This document shows, one piece after another, positions 12,032 to 22,296 of a DNA stretch of 64,000 bases. This DNA is from Solen grandis (taxonomy: Eukaryota; Mollusca; Bivalvia; Adapedonta; Solenidae): positions 43,204,377-43,268,376 of the forward strand of contig CM037789.1 in the NCBI GenBank assembly GCA_021229015.1, given 5' to 3'. Both the position numbers and the translations under genes were made by a program. Position 1 is the first letter of the stretch, and every line of letters starts with the position of its first letter. Below the pieces are notes generated by a model. That model saw only the letters and a list, made by a program, of their open reading frames with translations. It ran no database searches and was not told the origin of the DNA.

Positions 12032-12910
12032 CAGTCGGATCTCGGTTATCCAAAGGTGTTATTCAAAGCCTACCCTTTATCCAACCTAACCTTTCACCCC
12101 GATTTTTTCCTTATATAAGTTCATACAACCCTCTATTTGTTTGGTTTATTCAAACATAACCCTTTATCCTAGCGTACATTTTAATTACCTGTTCACACCT
12201 CTTATTCGAACCTGACTGCCATGTGTTCATTGGCTATTGTGTTTTCACACTTAACCTGTCAAACTGTGAAGGGGAAATTACTAAAAAGTCTTCAGCACAG
12301 CGCACATTATTTCTAATATAGTTCTGATTGGTAATCAATTAAAGGACCCCATAAAATGATTATAAGTGATTTCAGTAAGACTAATGGAAGAATGCGCTAA
12401 ATAAAGGAATTAAAGAGGAGTTGGTTTCACTATCTTTTACCGATTAAGCAAACTTACAAAAGGATGGGTATAAATGTGGACTGATCTTATTACTGTAATC
12501 TCTCTTTGAGAATGGCTTCCTCAACTAAAGCAGGTGATACATAGGGATGGACCCAGCAATGGGTGAATATCCAGATAAGCTTTGTTTTTTAATTTGTTTC
12601 AATGAGAATGAAATCACAGAGATTGATGTAGAGAAACAGGAAACAAAATGGCCAAAATGTAATAAAAGCATATTTGTTAAAAACCCATTTCATTATTAAC
12701 GAACATGAATTATCATTTAAAGTCTGTTCTTATCTGTTATAATCAGTATTCGATATAATTCAAAGACAAATTAAATCACCTATCTTCACAACATACCACT
12801 AAATGCAAACATTAAAGTGTAACATTTGACTATAATAGGTTATTTAAACAGATGCTTTATTTGAAGTGAAATGCCGGTCTTGACAACTTCGGATAACCGA
12901 GATATGACTG
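12032..12910. mobile_element. pogo/Tigger-like MITE (non-autonomous Tc1/mariner superfamily)
   Basis: The left end reads CAGTCGGATCTCGGTTATCC. The right end, read inward on the minus strand, is CAGTCATATCTCGGTTATCC. They form inverted ends with only three mismatches in 20. CAGT termini and a CTCGGTTATCC core are typical of pogo/Tigger elements, which duplicate a TA target. TA is present on the left (12,030-12,031) but not intact on the right. The interior of about 840 bp has no transposase frame. It sits 76 bp beyond the donor side of a macro-domain exon. Confidence 0.8.
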
Positions 12911-12985
12911 AATATGAAACAGCAGCAGTAATCTGTACTATATAGCAATCTCAAATTTTAATTGTACATTTGACCAAAGACTTAC

Positions 12986-13112
12986 CTGAATCATCATCAT
13001 CATCATATTTGCCGCTGGAAAAATCCATATTTTGATAGGGCGAATCAAACTGTCGCTCATTTCTCCTTCTCGCTCCTCCAAATGCTTGACTGGCAGTCTC
13101 TCGGTCAAATGC
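12986..13112 (-). CDS. Macro-domain protein, exon with end of macro domain and acidic linker
   Basis: This 127-nt exon is phase 0 at its start and leaves one base at its end. It follows a strong pyrimidine-rich acceptor ending CATTACAG (AG at 13,114-13,113) and ends at donor GTAAG (12,985-12,981). Translation starts AFDRETASQAFGG. The junction ETIK|AFDRE matches the usual macro-domain end, where a phenylalanine helix follows the last strand. It continues through a basic ARRRNER patch to KYDDDDDS. The open frame extends upstream of the chosen acceptor to about 13,160, and another in-phase AG exists there. I prefer the site with the better polypyrimidine tract and family fit. The intron to the previous exon is 478 bp. 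Confidence 0.75.
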
Positions 13113-13590
13113 CTGTAATGATGAGGATAAGGAAGGATCTACAAAGCTCTGACTCCTCAATGTGTAAGTACAGAAAAACTTTGCTTTAAGACAACATCCG
13201 AATTAAGACCACCTAGCTATTTAGACCGCTCATTTTTGTTTAAAGTCCTGCTCTCACTATATTGGTAAAATTCCTTATCAAACCATTTTGCTATTAAGAC
13301 AAGTTAAGACTGGGGCCGATGGTGGTCTAATAGTGAGATTTCATTGTGAATGATTTCTATATTACTTTTTCTAATCTTTTTCTTCACCTGGATAGGACAC
13401 AAAAGGACAACACATATTCTTCCTATATAGTCTCCACTTTACTAGGTAAACTAGGGGCATAAATATCTTTGTCTTTGTGTTTGTTTAAATCAGATTTGTT
13501 TAAAAAAAGAACCAAAGAGATAAATTTCACAGTATTGTGAGAAGTGACTGTCACTATACACATACTGAAATGATGAATTTCTGCTCTCAC

Positions 13591-13806
13591 CTTAATTGTT
13601 TCAAGGTCTTTCTGGTACACAATAAACCTGACTTCTTGCACAGATGACGAGCTGCCACTGATGTTTGTAACCGCCTGGAACATTTCCTTGGCCACAATAT
13701 CCCGTGGGAAGCCAAGGTTTCCTGTGCCGATTGCCGGGAATGCAATGCTACTCATCCCCTTGTCCTGTGCTACCTTCAAACTCTTGGACATCAGTGTATG
13801 TAGTTC
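13591..13806 (-). CDS. Macro-domain protein, exon carrying the C-terminal half of the macro domain
   Basis: This exon has 72 codons, phase 0 at both ends. The acceptor ends CTACAG at 13,807 and the donor is GTGAG at 13,590-13,586. Translation begins ELHTLMSKSLKVAQDKG, joins the upstream exon without a gap, and continues SIAFPAIGTGNLGFP. That is the signature second phosphate-binding loop (GTG-x-x-GFP) of macro domains. It then runs through IVAKEMFQAV and the final strand VRFIVYQKDLETIK. A macro domain binds ADP-ribose or ADP-ribosylated proteins. In PARP14-like proteins several occur in series, with roles in innate immunity and transcription. Those roles are family knowledge, not shown here. 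Confidence 0.88.
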
Positions 13807-13865
13807 CTGTAGATTTAGATATTGCACAGTAGTTTAAATTTATTGATTTGACATTGATTACGAAA

Positions 13866-14557
13866 CAAGAGGGCCATGATGGCCTTGGATCGCTCACCTG
13901 AGTATAAGGTTACCCAAGGAACATCAGTCTGTATTAACATTTTGAAATCTGGCCAGCAGTTTTGAAGGAGATGACCCCTGCAAAGTTTTATCAAATTCTG
14001 TCCAGCAGTTTCAGAGGAGATGTCGTTTAAAGATTTCACTATATACATACAAAGCAAATCAGCCCCGCCTCTGGCAGCCATGTTTTTTTTTACTGATTAG
14101 AAGCTTCACCCAAGGATCATCCTTGCCAAATTTAATCAAAGTTTTTAAAGTTTCACTATATACATATATGGCAAATTAACCCCGCCCCTGGTGGCCATGT
14201 TTTTTTGATCGGATAATTTTAGCAAACTTGGTAGAGAGTTACCGAAGGAACATCTGTACAAAAATATTTTGAAATCTGGCCAATAGTTTTGAAGGAGATG
14301 ATTTTTAAATTTTTCATAATTTTTTCTTTCCATTGCCATGGTAACCAGAGTTCCATGTGGATCAAATTTATTTTAGCAACTTTTGTGAAGGTTCACCCAA
14401 GGAACATCCCTGCCAAGTTTAATCAAATTCTGCCCAGCTGTTTAAGAGGAGATTTTGTTTAAAGTAAATTGTTGATGATGGATGATGATGGACGACAATG
14501 GACGCAGTGCGATCACAAAAGCTCACCTTGCGCACTTCGTGCTCAGGTGAGCTAAAA
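13866..14557 (+). mobile_element. AGGGCC/GCTCACCTGAG element, about two core units, in a macro-gene intron
   Basis: The head is AAGAGGGCCATGATGGCC plus GATCGCTCACCTGAG. The core repeats TGAAATCTGGCCAGCAGTTT, TATACATA and CCTGGTGGCCATG landmarks. The tail is GATGATGGACGACAATGG, and it ends in the hairpin GCTCACCTTGCGCAC / GTGCTCAGGTGAGC followed by TAAAAA. Minus-strand frames across it belong to the element, although the first is fused with the real exon sequence in some readings. Confidence 0.85.
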
Positions 14558-14589
14558 AGTTAACACAACTTATATTAATCACTCTTGAT

Positions 14590-14735
14590 GGCCATAGTGT
14601 TGGTGTATGTGGTCATTATTGTAGAAGGAAACCGGAGAGCAAGGAGAAAACCTATGCACACAGGATTTGAACCCGGGATGCATTGGTGAGAAGCAAGGAA
14701 CATTACCACTACCATATCCAGGTATTGCACAGAAA
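14590..14735 (+). repeat. Dispersed SINE-like repeat (plus-strand copy)
   Basis: GTGTATGTGGTCATTATTG, then GAAGGAAACCGGAGAGC, GGAGAAAACCTATGCACAC, GGATTTGAACCCGGGATG and a CATTGGTGAGAAGCAAGG end that resembles a tRNA-like D-arm complement. Homologous to 7,550-7,735 in the opposite orientation. Confidence 0.7.
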
Positions 14736-16146
14736 CCTGTTACATATCCAACTCTGAAGTTGTTGTTTTTCATGATGTAATGTTTGAGTACAAAAACCTC
14801 ATCTTAATTGTCAATTATCCACCTGAGGTTATCTTTAAGAAATTTTAATGAAACAGATTCCTTAGAAAGCCCTAAATTATAACACAGGTACTAGGCTCCA
14901 TAATCTTGAAAATGCTTAAGCACAATCTCAGGCTCAAATTTATGTATCATAATCAAACCTCTATTGAAACATAAGGGCAAAGTTAAAGTCTGAGTATGAA
15001 AATCAATCGAAAACGCAATTATATGTCATGTTTAAAACCCCATCCCACCACCCCCATATGTAAACAGTTGCCATAAAGTTACTACTCAGTCCAATGCCTC
15101 TTTCCACTTTTTGAATGTATCTTCCATTCATGACTAAATGAACTGCTTACAATGAAATTGTAAACCAGGTCAGCCTATGACCACACCATATATGAAGGTA
15201 ACTATTGGATAATGTGATGACCTCATTTGAATAATTTTGTAGACATTGGAAAGGTCTATATAACACAATGTCTAAATTTGGACCCCAAATAAAGTGTTAT
15301 ACAGAATCTGTATTAAATTACATATGGCTATCACAATATATTTCAAGCGTACCATGATATACTGCAATACAAAATGAGCGTATTGTATACGTTTTTTTGG
15401 GGTTTAAAATAACATTGATTTTTATATTAATTTTGTAAATTAATTCGGTAAATACTGAAATACCCTTCTTATCTGTAACTCTGTAATGTGAGGTTTTTTT
15501 ATGATGAATTAATAACTGAATAAACAACAAATATTCCTGTAAGGAATACTGCAAATGCTCTGAAATCAAGCATGCTGCTTTTCTCTTATTTTTTTAATTA
15601 TCTCCCAAGATTCCATCAATGCTTTCAATGCTTACGTAAAACTTTGACTTTACACGGTAACAACAAAACTGCAGTATAAGTCTTAGAGTATTGGCACTTA
15701 ATGACTTTTTCCTCTGTTGAAGCTTGTTATTTCTATTACACCATAAAAATAAAATAGAATGAAGACAATTACCTTAAAACAGGTTTTAGGCACACAGAGA
15801 CATGTGCAAATAGTTAAAGTTAAAGGGCTGACTATATTGTTAAAAATCCATACAGAGTTATGGACCTTGTGTGTGACACTTCCTCTCATCAATTTCTTTC
15901 CATAACTGGAACATAAATTGAGTTATCATGTGGTCAAATGAAAAGGAGGAACAACTCCAAAAATACTGAGGCTAGAGTTATGAACATTGTTTTTTTAATT
16001 TTTTCCATAAATGAAATTTAATTTAACAATTGTATTAAAAAAAAACAGAAACAGGAAAGGTTTTTAATTCACCTATACTTCAAGGTTTTATGTCTCATAA
16101 TGCAGGAGTTACAATCGGGACAAAACTTAATTGAATATGAAATTAA
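14736..16146. other. Intronic DNA without recognised features
   Basis: Moderately AT-rich. The minus-strand frames at 15,318-15,569 and 15,698-15,892 show no domain. The second runs into sequence related to the following tandem-core element. Confidence 0.45.
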
Positions 16147-16653
16147 ACTAGAACTGCCATTGTAATGGCACAAATACCCCCAGCATGTCGCTTTGTCACA
16201 GGAATGAAGTTTACAATTCTTGTTTCAAGTTTCATCTTGATATCTTTTATACTTTTTGAGTTACTGCCTGGACAAAAATTAAGTATGAAAATTTACAAAG
16301 GGAAATAACTCCAAAATTACGTGACAGAGAGTTATGGTTCTTGGTCACTGCACTCCCCCTCAATGAGATCTATCCACATATGAAGTTTCATCTTGATATC
16401 TTTTATACTTTTTGAGTTACAGCCCGGACAAAAATAAGTATGAAAATTTACAAAGGGCAATAACTCCAAAATTATGCAACAGAGAGTTATGGTTCTTGGT
16501 CACCACTGCACCCCCACTCAATGAGATCTATTCACATATGAAGTTTCATCTTGATGCCTTTTATTCTTTTTGAGTTACGCCCGGAAAAAGAAACCGACAG
16601 ACGGCCGGACAGACAAGCTGAATCCAGTATACCCCCCTTACAACTTTGTTGTG

Positions 16654-16690
<37 letters not shown>

Positions 16691-17550
16691 ATAACAAAGG
16701 GCAATAACTCCAAAAATATTATTTGCAGAATTAAGGTTCTTGTGCACTGAAATCATGTGATCTATCCGTATATGAAGTTTCCAGGTTATATGTCTTATAG
16801 TGCATGAGAAATGCTCTTGACAAAAAAATAAGTATGAAATTTAACAAAGGGCATTAACTCCAAAAATATGCTGCACAGAGTTATGGATCTTATGCATGAC
16901 ACTTTTCCATCATTAGGTCTATCCACCTGTGAAGTTTCAAGTTAATAGCTTTTATAATTTTTGAGTTACTTTACAGACAAAAAATAATTCTGAAATTTAA
17001 CAAAGGGCAGTAACCCCAAAAATATGATGCACAGAGTTAGGGTTCTCATGCATGACACTTTTCCTCAACAAGATTTATACACATGTGAGGTTTCAATTAA
17101 ATAGTTATGATACTTTCTACCTGTGAGGTTTCAATTTAATAGTTATGATACTTTCTAAGTTACGCTCTGGACAAAAATTAAGTTTGAAATTTAACATAAG
17201 GCAATAAATCAAAAATTTGCTGCACAGAGTTACAGTTCTTGGGCATAACACTTCTCCCTAATGGGTTCTATCCACCTGTAAAGTTTCAAGTTCATAGCTT
17301 TCATACTTTGTGAGTTATGCTCCGGACAAAAATTAAGTATGAAATCCAACAAAGGAAAATAATTCCAAAAATATGATGCACAGAGTTACGATTCTTTGCA
17401 CTGCACTTCTCCTCAATGAGATCTATCCACCTGTGAAGTTTCAAGTTAAAAGCTTTATTTCTTTCTGAGTTATGCTACGAACAAAAAGTGTGACAGACAA
17501 CTCCAACAAAAACAATATGTCTCCCCCATTAAAATATAGGAGGAGACATA
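16147..17550 (+). mobile_element. Tandem-core element with about 155-170-bp units and GTCTCC hairpin
   Basis: The head contains the palindrome TGCCATTGTAATGGCA and a CCCCCAGC stretch. About eight core units follow, with GGGCAATAACTCCAAAA, CAGAGTTATGGTTCTTG, GATCTATCCAC, GAAGTTTCA and TTTTTGAGTTA landmarks. One unit ends GACAGACGGCCGGACAGAC and carries the 34-G tract. The 3' end is a hairpin TATGTCTCC / GGAGACATA (17,516-17,550). Non-coding. Confidence 0.75.
16628..16694 (+). repeat. Hairpin with a 34-base G tract in its right arm
   Basis: TATACCCCCC on the left and GGGG...TATA on the right flank an inner ACAAC/GTTGT stem. The G run covers 16,656-16,689, far longer than the six C of the left arm. 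The minus frame through it would encode polyproline but is not a gene. Confidence 0.85.
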
Positions 17551-17799
17551 ATTCAATCTAATGCCAAAGACGAGTCCTGGAGTTACTTGTGTACTCACCT
17601 GATAGATATGTTGTTGGTTTTTTAGTGATAGATATCAAACAGCATGTGTGTAAATATCAGAGAGAACAAGAAAGTCAGTAGAACTGACAGATGCTCCCCG
17701 AAGAACGTCATTGTTACAAATAAGGCCTTGGTCAATGGGTGGGAGGGAATGTTAAGGACTGGAATGGGATCAGCACATGCTTATCATGTATAGAATCCA

Positions 17800-17965
17800 G
17801 GTAATGCGCATCTCCTCTTGGTAATAAAGCTTCACATTAAAAGTTTTGTTGAAATCAAGCCGTTAGTTCCTGAGAAATAGTCCGGACAAGGAAAGTGTGA
17901 TGGACGAACGAACGAACGGACAAAGCGGCGACTATATGCGTCACCTTCAGTGAGCATAAAAAAAG
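17800..17965 (+). mobile_element. Tandem-core element, 3' end with GCGTCACC hairpin
   Basis: One core unit (GGTAATAAAGCTTC, AGTTCCTGAGAAATAGTCCGG) is followed by a GGACGAACGAACGAACGGAC tail and hairpin TATGCGTCACC / GGTGAGCATA-like arms followed by AAAAAAA. Same family as 18,500-19,397. Confidence 0.7.
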
Positions 17966-18499
17966 GTAAAAAAAAGGCTCTTAACTCTCTAAACAGTAAA
18001 CCATATTATATATTCTTGTTCCTTTTGATGAGACAGAAGATAAAATGGTAAATACTTTGGTGTCCCCGAAGATCACACAGGGGTCAGGCCCCACCCCCAA
18101 AATTTTACTTAGGACCTTTCAGCTCAAAGCTGTTGAAATCCCCATTCCTAAATCATATCTATTCTCCTCATCAGATGAGATGTTTTACCAACTCTAATTT
18201 GGAGACTTAGTAACAGTTTACTATTTAATATGATAATACGTGTTACTCATCAGATCTTTCATTGATTTTTTTAAAGTTTTTATACTACTGAAAATTAAGT
18301 CATACATTTCAATGTGTGCTCATATCAAAGAGGTTAACCAACACTCTTGACATATGACTGGATATTTGAAATAGTGTTTAATGGCCTAAACAACAATTAG
18401 CTGACATGATTATGATTGACATTACTAGCATATTGAATTTTGTGGGGTTTTGTTTAAATGATATCTCCTGTTAAATTAGGCAAATGACATGAGTATCAG

Positions 18500-19397
18500 T
18501 CAACAACATGGTAGTAGGGGCCATAACTCTCTTAAAAATTGAGGAACCAGGTCACTTCAATGATATGCGTATCTACTCTTGGTAATAAAGCTTCCCATAA
18601 AGTTTCATTGAATTCAAGCCATTAGTTCCTGAGAAATAGCCCGGACAAGAATCATGCAATATGAACTATAGGCCAAAAAGTCAAGGGGCCTTAACTCTGT
18701 GAAAAATTGAGGAACCAGGTCACGCCGACGATATGCGTATCTACTCTTGGTGATAAAGCTTCCCATAAAGTTTTGTTGAATTCAAGCCATTAGTTCCTGA
18801 GAAATAACCCGGACAAGAATCATGCAATATGACTATAGGCCAAAAGTCAAGGGGCCTTAACTCTTGAAAAATTAGGAACGGTCAGCGACATATGCGATCT
18901 CTTTGGTGATAAAGCTTCCCATAAAGTTTTGTTGAATTCATGCCATTAGTTCCTGAGAAATAGCCCGGACAAGAATCATGCAATATGTACTATAGGCCGA
19001 AAAGTCAATGGGCCATAACTCTTTGAAAAATTTAGGAACCGGGTCATGCTGAGGATATGCGCATCTCCTCTTGGTAATAAAGCTTCCCATAAAGTTTCGT
19101 TGAATTCAAGCCATTAGTTCCTGAGAAATAGCCCGGACAAGAATCATGCAATATGTACTATAGGCCGAAAAGTCAATGGGCCATAACTCTTTGAAAAATT
19201 TAGGAACCGGGTCATGCTGAGGATATGCGCATCTCCTCTTGGTAATAAAGCTTCCCATAAAGTTTCGTTGAATTCAAGCCGTTAGTTCCTGAGAAATAGT
19301 CCGGACAAGGAAAGTGAGACGGACGAACAGACGGACGGAAGGACGGACGGACAGACGAAGCGGCGACTATATGCGTCACCTTCGGTGAGCATAAAAA
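18500..19397 (+). repeat. Five-unit 168-bp tandem core ending in GACGGACGG tail and hairpin
   Basis: AAGCTTCCCATAAAGTTT recurs at 18,588, 18,756, 18,912, 19,080 and 19,248. The last two units are essentially identical. The array closes with GACGGACGAACAGACGGACGG and the hairpin TATGCGTCACC-TTC-GGTGAGCATA followed by AAAA. Non-coding; it lies just downstream, in transcript sense, of a macro-domain exon. Confidence 0.85.
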
Positions 19398-19488
19398 GAG
19401 AGAGAGAAAGAGAGAGAAGGTGAAGAGGAGAGAGACAGAAAGAGGGAGAAAGAGAGGAGAGAAGAGAGAGGGGGGGGAAACAAAAAGG
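19395..19488 (+). repeat. GA-rich microsatellite
   Basis: An AGAGAG/GAAAGAG purine tract is followed by a short G run. It lies only about 30 bp from the donor of the macro-domain exon. Confidence 0.9.
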
Positions 19489-19515
19489 AAAAAACAAAGA
19501 GCATGCAGGACTTAC

Positions 19516-19746
19516 AGGTGTTGAATTTGAACCTCCATCCCAATTGGCAAGAGCCCCATGTATGACCAACTGGCAACGAAGGCTGTGACCTTGAGTGACC
19601 GCTATCTCTCCATCCTGCACACCCTTGGGGTACTTATGATTGACCTCTTGCTGCAATCCTGGGCCTGCAGCCCTACTAAGAGACTGGGAAACTGCTCCAT
19701 TCTTCAGGTCAAGATTCTTGGCTGTGGTATTCACTATTACATCAAC
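19516..19746 (-). CDS. Macro-domain protein, internal exon carrying the N-terminal half of the macro domain (PARP14/15-like)
   Basis: This internal exon has 77 codons, phase 0 at both ends. The acceptor is an AG at 19,748-19,747 and the donor is GTAAG at 19,515-19,511. The translation opens VDVIVNTTAKNLDL, followed by NGAVSQSLSRAAG and a VTQGHSLRCQLVIHG strand ending WDGGSNSTP. This is the first half of a macro (ADP-ribose-binding) fold, closest in style to the PARP14/PARP15 macro domains. The canonical VNAAN motif reads VNTTA and the glycine run of MacroD-type hydrolases is reduced to NGAV. This favours an ADP-ribose reader over a hydrolase, by inference. The usual GDIT segment and everything upstream must lie in exons I could not find, so the gene is 5'-incomplete in this window. 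The 5.7 kb downstream intron is full of repeats. Confidence 0.85.
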
Positions 19747-19748
19747 CT

Positions 19749-20217
19749 GTTGACAATCAAGTTATATTAACCGTTTAATTCATAAATATTCATGCACAAG
19801 TTTTTAACTTAATAAACATTAATTAACTTAAAATAAAATGTGAATAAATGGATTTTTCTCTGCCATGAAGACTGTATAATCTGAGCTACAATTATGAACT
19901 GGAGCTATCACTAAAGGTGAATAATACCCCCACAAAATGCTTTGATACAGGAGAAGCTACACTCCAGGCGGAGCATAGGTAAGAACCTGTAGACATAGTA
20001 CATTGGTTACGAAAGTAAGTTAAATAAATAAGTAAAGTTTTAATTTAAAGTGGATAGAGAGTCACTTATGGGTGTTTGGCACAGTAGTTTTAAAGTGTAG
20101 AGTTACAGTTCATGGACACTGCACTTCTCCTAGTCGCCATATGTTTACATTTTAAGTTGCAATTAATACCAGGTATAATATTCGAGTTATGTTCGGAACA
20201 AGAAAAGGAGCAATTTA
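19749..20217. other. Intronic DNA with old repeat fragments
   Basis: GGATTTTTCTCTGCCA and ATCTGAGCTACAAT landmarks at 19,849-19,893 match 24,650-24,695. A fragment at 20,095-20,205 resembles a unit of the 16,147-17,550 family. No exon is evident. Confidence 0.5.
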
Positions 20218-20218
20218 A

Positions 20219-22036
20219 CACAAGAGGGCCATGATGGCCCTGGATCGCTCACCTGAGTATACGGTTACCCAAGGAACATCAGTCTGTATTAAAACATTTT
20301 GAAATCTGGCCAGTAGTTTTAAAGGAGATGATCCCTGTAAAGTTTTCCCTTTATACATAAAAGGCAAATAAGCCCCGCTCCTGGCGGCCATGTTTTTTAA
20401 TTGGATCGGAATAATTTTAGCAACTTTGGTAGAGGTTGACCAAAGGAACATCTGTACCAATTAATTTTTAAATCTGGCCAGTAGTTTTGAAAAAGATGAT
20501 TTTTAAAGTTTTCAAATTATTTTTCTTTTTGTAGCCATGGCAACCAGAGTTCTTCATGGATCAATTTTATTTTAGCAACTTTTGTAGAGCCTCACCCAAG
20601 GAACATTCCTGCCAAGTTTCATTAAATTCTGTCCAGTGGTTTCAGAGGAGATGTCGTTTAAAGGTTTCTCTATATACATATAAGGCAAATAAGCCCCGCC
20701 CCTGGCGGCCATGTTTTTTTATGGATCGGAATAATTTTAGCAACTTTGGTAGAGGTTGACCCAAGGAACATCTACCAAATTATTTTGAAATCTGGCCAGT
20801 AGTTTTGAAGAAGATGATTTTTAAAGTTTTCATATTTTTTTTTCTTTTTGTTGCCATGGCAATCAGAGTTCTTCATGGATCAACTTTATTTTAGCAACTT
20901 TTGTGAAGATTGACCTAAGGATCATCCCTGCCAAGTTTCATTAAATTCTGTCCAGCGGTTTCAGAGGAGATATCGTTTAAAGGTTTCTCTATATACATAT
21001 AAGGCAAATAAGCCCCGCCCCTGGCGGCCATGTTTTTTTACGGATCGGAATAATTTTAGCAACTTTGGTAGAGATTGACCCAAGGAACATCTGTACCAAT
21101 TTATTTTAAAATCTGACCAGTAGTTTTGAAGAAGATGATTTTTAAAGTTTTCAAATTATTTTTCTTTTTGTAGCCATGGCAACCAGAGTTCTTCATGGAT
21201 CAACTTTATTTTAGCAACTTTTGTAGAGCCTCACCCAAGGAACATTCCTGCCAAGTTTCATTAAATTCTGTCCAGTGGTTTCAGAGGAGATGTCGTTTAA
21301 AGGTTTCTCTATATACATATAAGGCAAATAAGCCCCGCCCCTGGCGGCCATGTTTTTTTATGGATCGGAATAATTTTAGCAACTTTGGTAGAGGTTGACC
21401 CAAGGAACATCTGTACCAAATTATTTTGAAATCTGGCCAGTAGTTTTGAAGAAGATGATTTTTAAAGTTTTCATATTTTTTTTCTTTTTGTTGCCATGGC
21501 AACCAGAGTTCTTCATGGATCAACTTTATTTTAGCAACTTTTGTGAAGATTGACCTAAGGATCATCCCTGCCAAGTTTCATTAAATTCTGTCCAGCGGTT
21601 TCAGAGGAGATGTCGTTTAAAGGTTTCTCTATATACATATAAGGCAAATAAGCCCCACCCCTGGCGGCCATGTTTTTTTACGGATCGGAATAATTTTAGC
21701 AACTTTGGTAGAGGTTGACCCAAGGAACATCTGTACCAAATTATTTTGAAATCTGGCCAGTAGTTTTGAAGGAGATGATTTTTAAAGTTTTCAAATTATT
21801 TTTCTTTTTGTAGCCATGGCAACCAGAGTTCTTCATGGATCAACTTTATTTTAGCAACTTTTGTAGAGCCTCACCCAAGGAACATTCCTGCCAAGTTTCA
21901 TTAAATTCTGTCCAGCGGTTTCAGAGGAGATGTCGTTTAAAGAAAATTGTTGACGACGCACGACACACGACGCACGACGGACGAAGGGTGATCACAATAG
22001 CTCACCTTGAGCACTTCGTGCTCAGTTGAGCTTAAA
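20219..22036 (+). mobile_element. AGGGCC/GCTCACCTGAG element with 320-bp tandem core, five units
   Basis: The head is CAAGAGGGCCATGATGGCCCT, whose AGGGCCA/TGGCCCT arms are palindromic, plus GCTCACCTGAG. The core has AAGCCCC(G/A)CCCCTGGCGGCC near 20,370, 20,691, 21,010, 21,330 and 21,650, a strict 320-bp period. Alternate units are more alike, giving a 640-bp higher-order repeat. The tail is ACGACGCACGACGGACG, then a hairpin GCTCACCTTGAGCAC / GTGCTCAGTTGAGC and TTAAAA. Short repeated frames starting MDQLYFSNF are products of the unit and not genes. Confidence 0.9.
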
Positions 22037-22048
22037 AGGAGATAATTC

Positions 22049-22246
22049 AACAAGAGCTGTCCGAAAGACAGCATGCTCGACTATTCGGGTATTTGATAGT
22101 GACACAATACCATTATATTAAAGCAGTATTAAAATAATTTATGTGACTCAATTTAGCAGCATGTTCTCTTTAATTCTCAGTAAAACTCAGGTCATAATTT
22201 GAAAAAAAAAATCAAGGAAAAGTTCATCTTTCGGACAGCTCTTGTT
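22049..22246. mobile_element. 198-bp MITE with perfect 19-bp terminal inverted repeats
   Basis: The left end AACAAGAGCTGTCCGAAAG (22,049-22,067) is the exact reverse complement of CTTTCGGACAGCTCTTGTT (22,228-22,246). The interior is AT-rich and non-coding and starts with ACAGCATGCTCGACTATTCGG. No clear target-site duplication is visible. Confidence 0.9.
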
Positions 22247-22296
22247 AAATTAAATATTATCTAAATTAATATATAATAGTTATTGTATTAAATAAA

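Noticed and set aside
13815..14081. An 88-residue minus-strand frame upstream of a macro-domain exon
   Set aside because: It lies inside the AGGGCC-family element. The exon itself begins after the acceptor at 13,807.
16532..16756. Polyproline-containing protein on the minus strand
   Set aside because: The frame is the G tract and flanking repeat units read backwards.
20556..20759. Repeated MDQLYFSNF-type peptides in the 320-bp repeat
   Set aside because: The frame is set by unit length and ends at unit-specific stops. No domain, no splice context.
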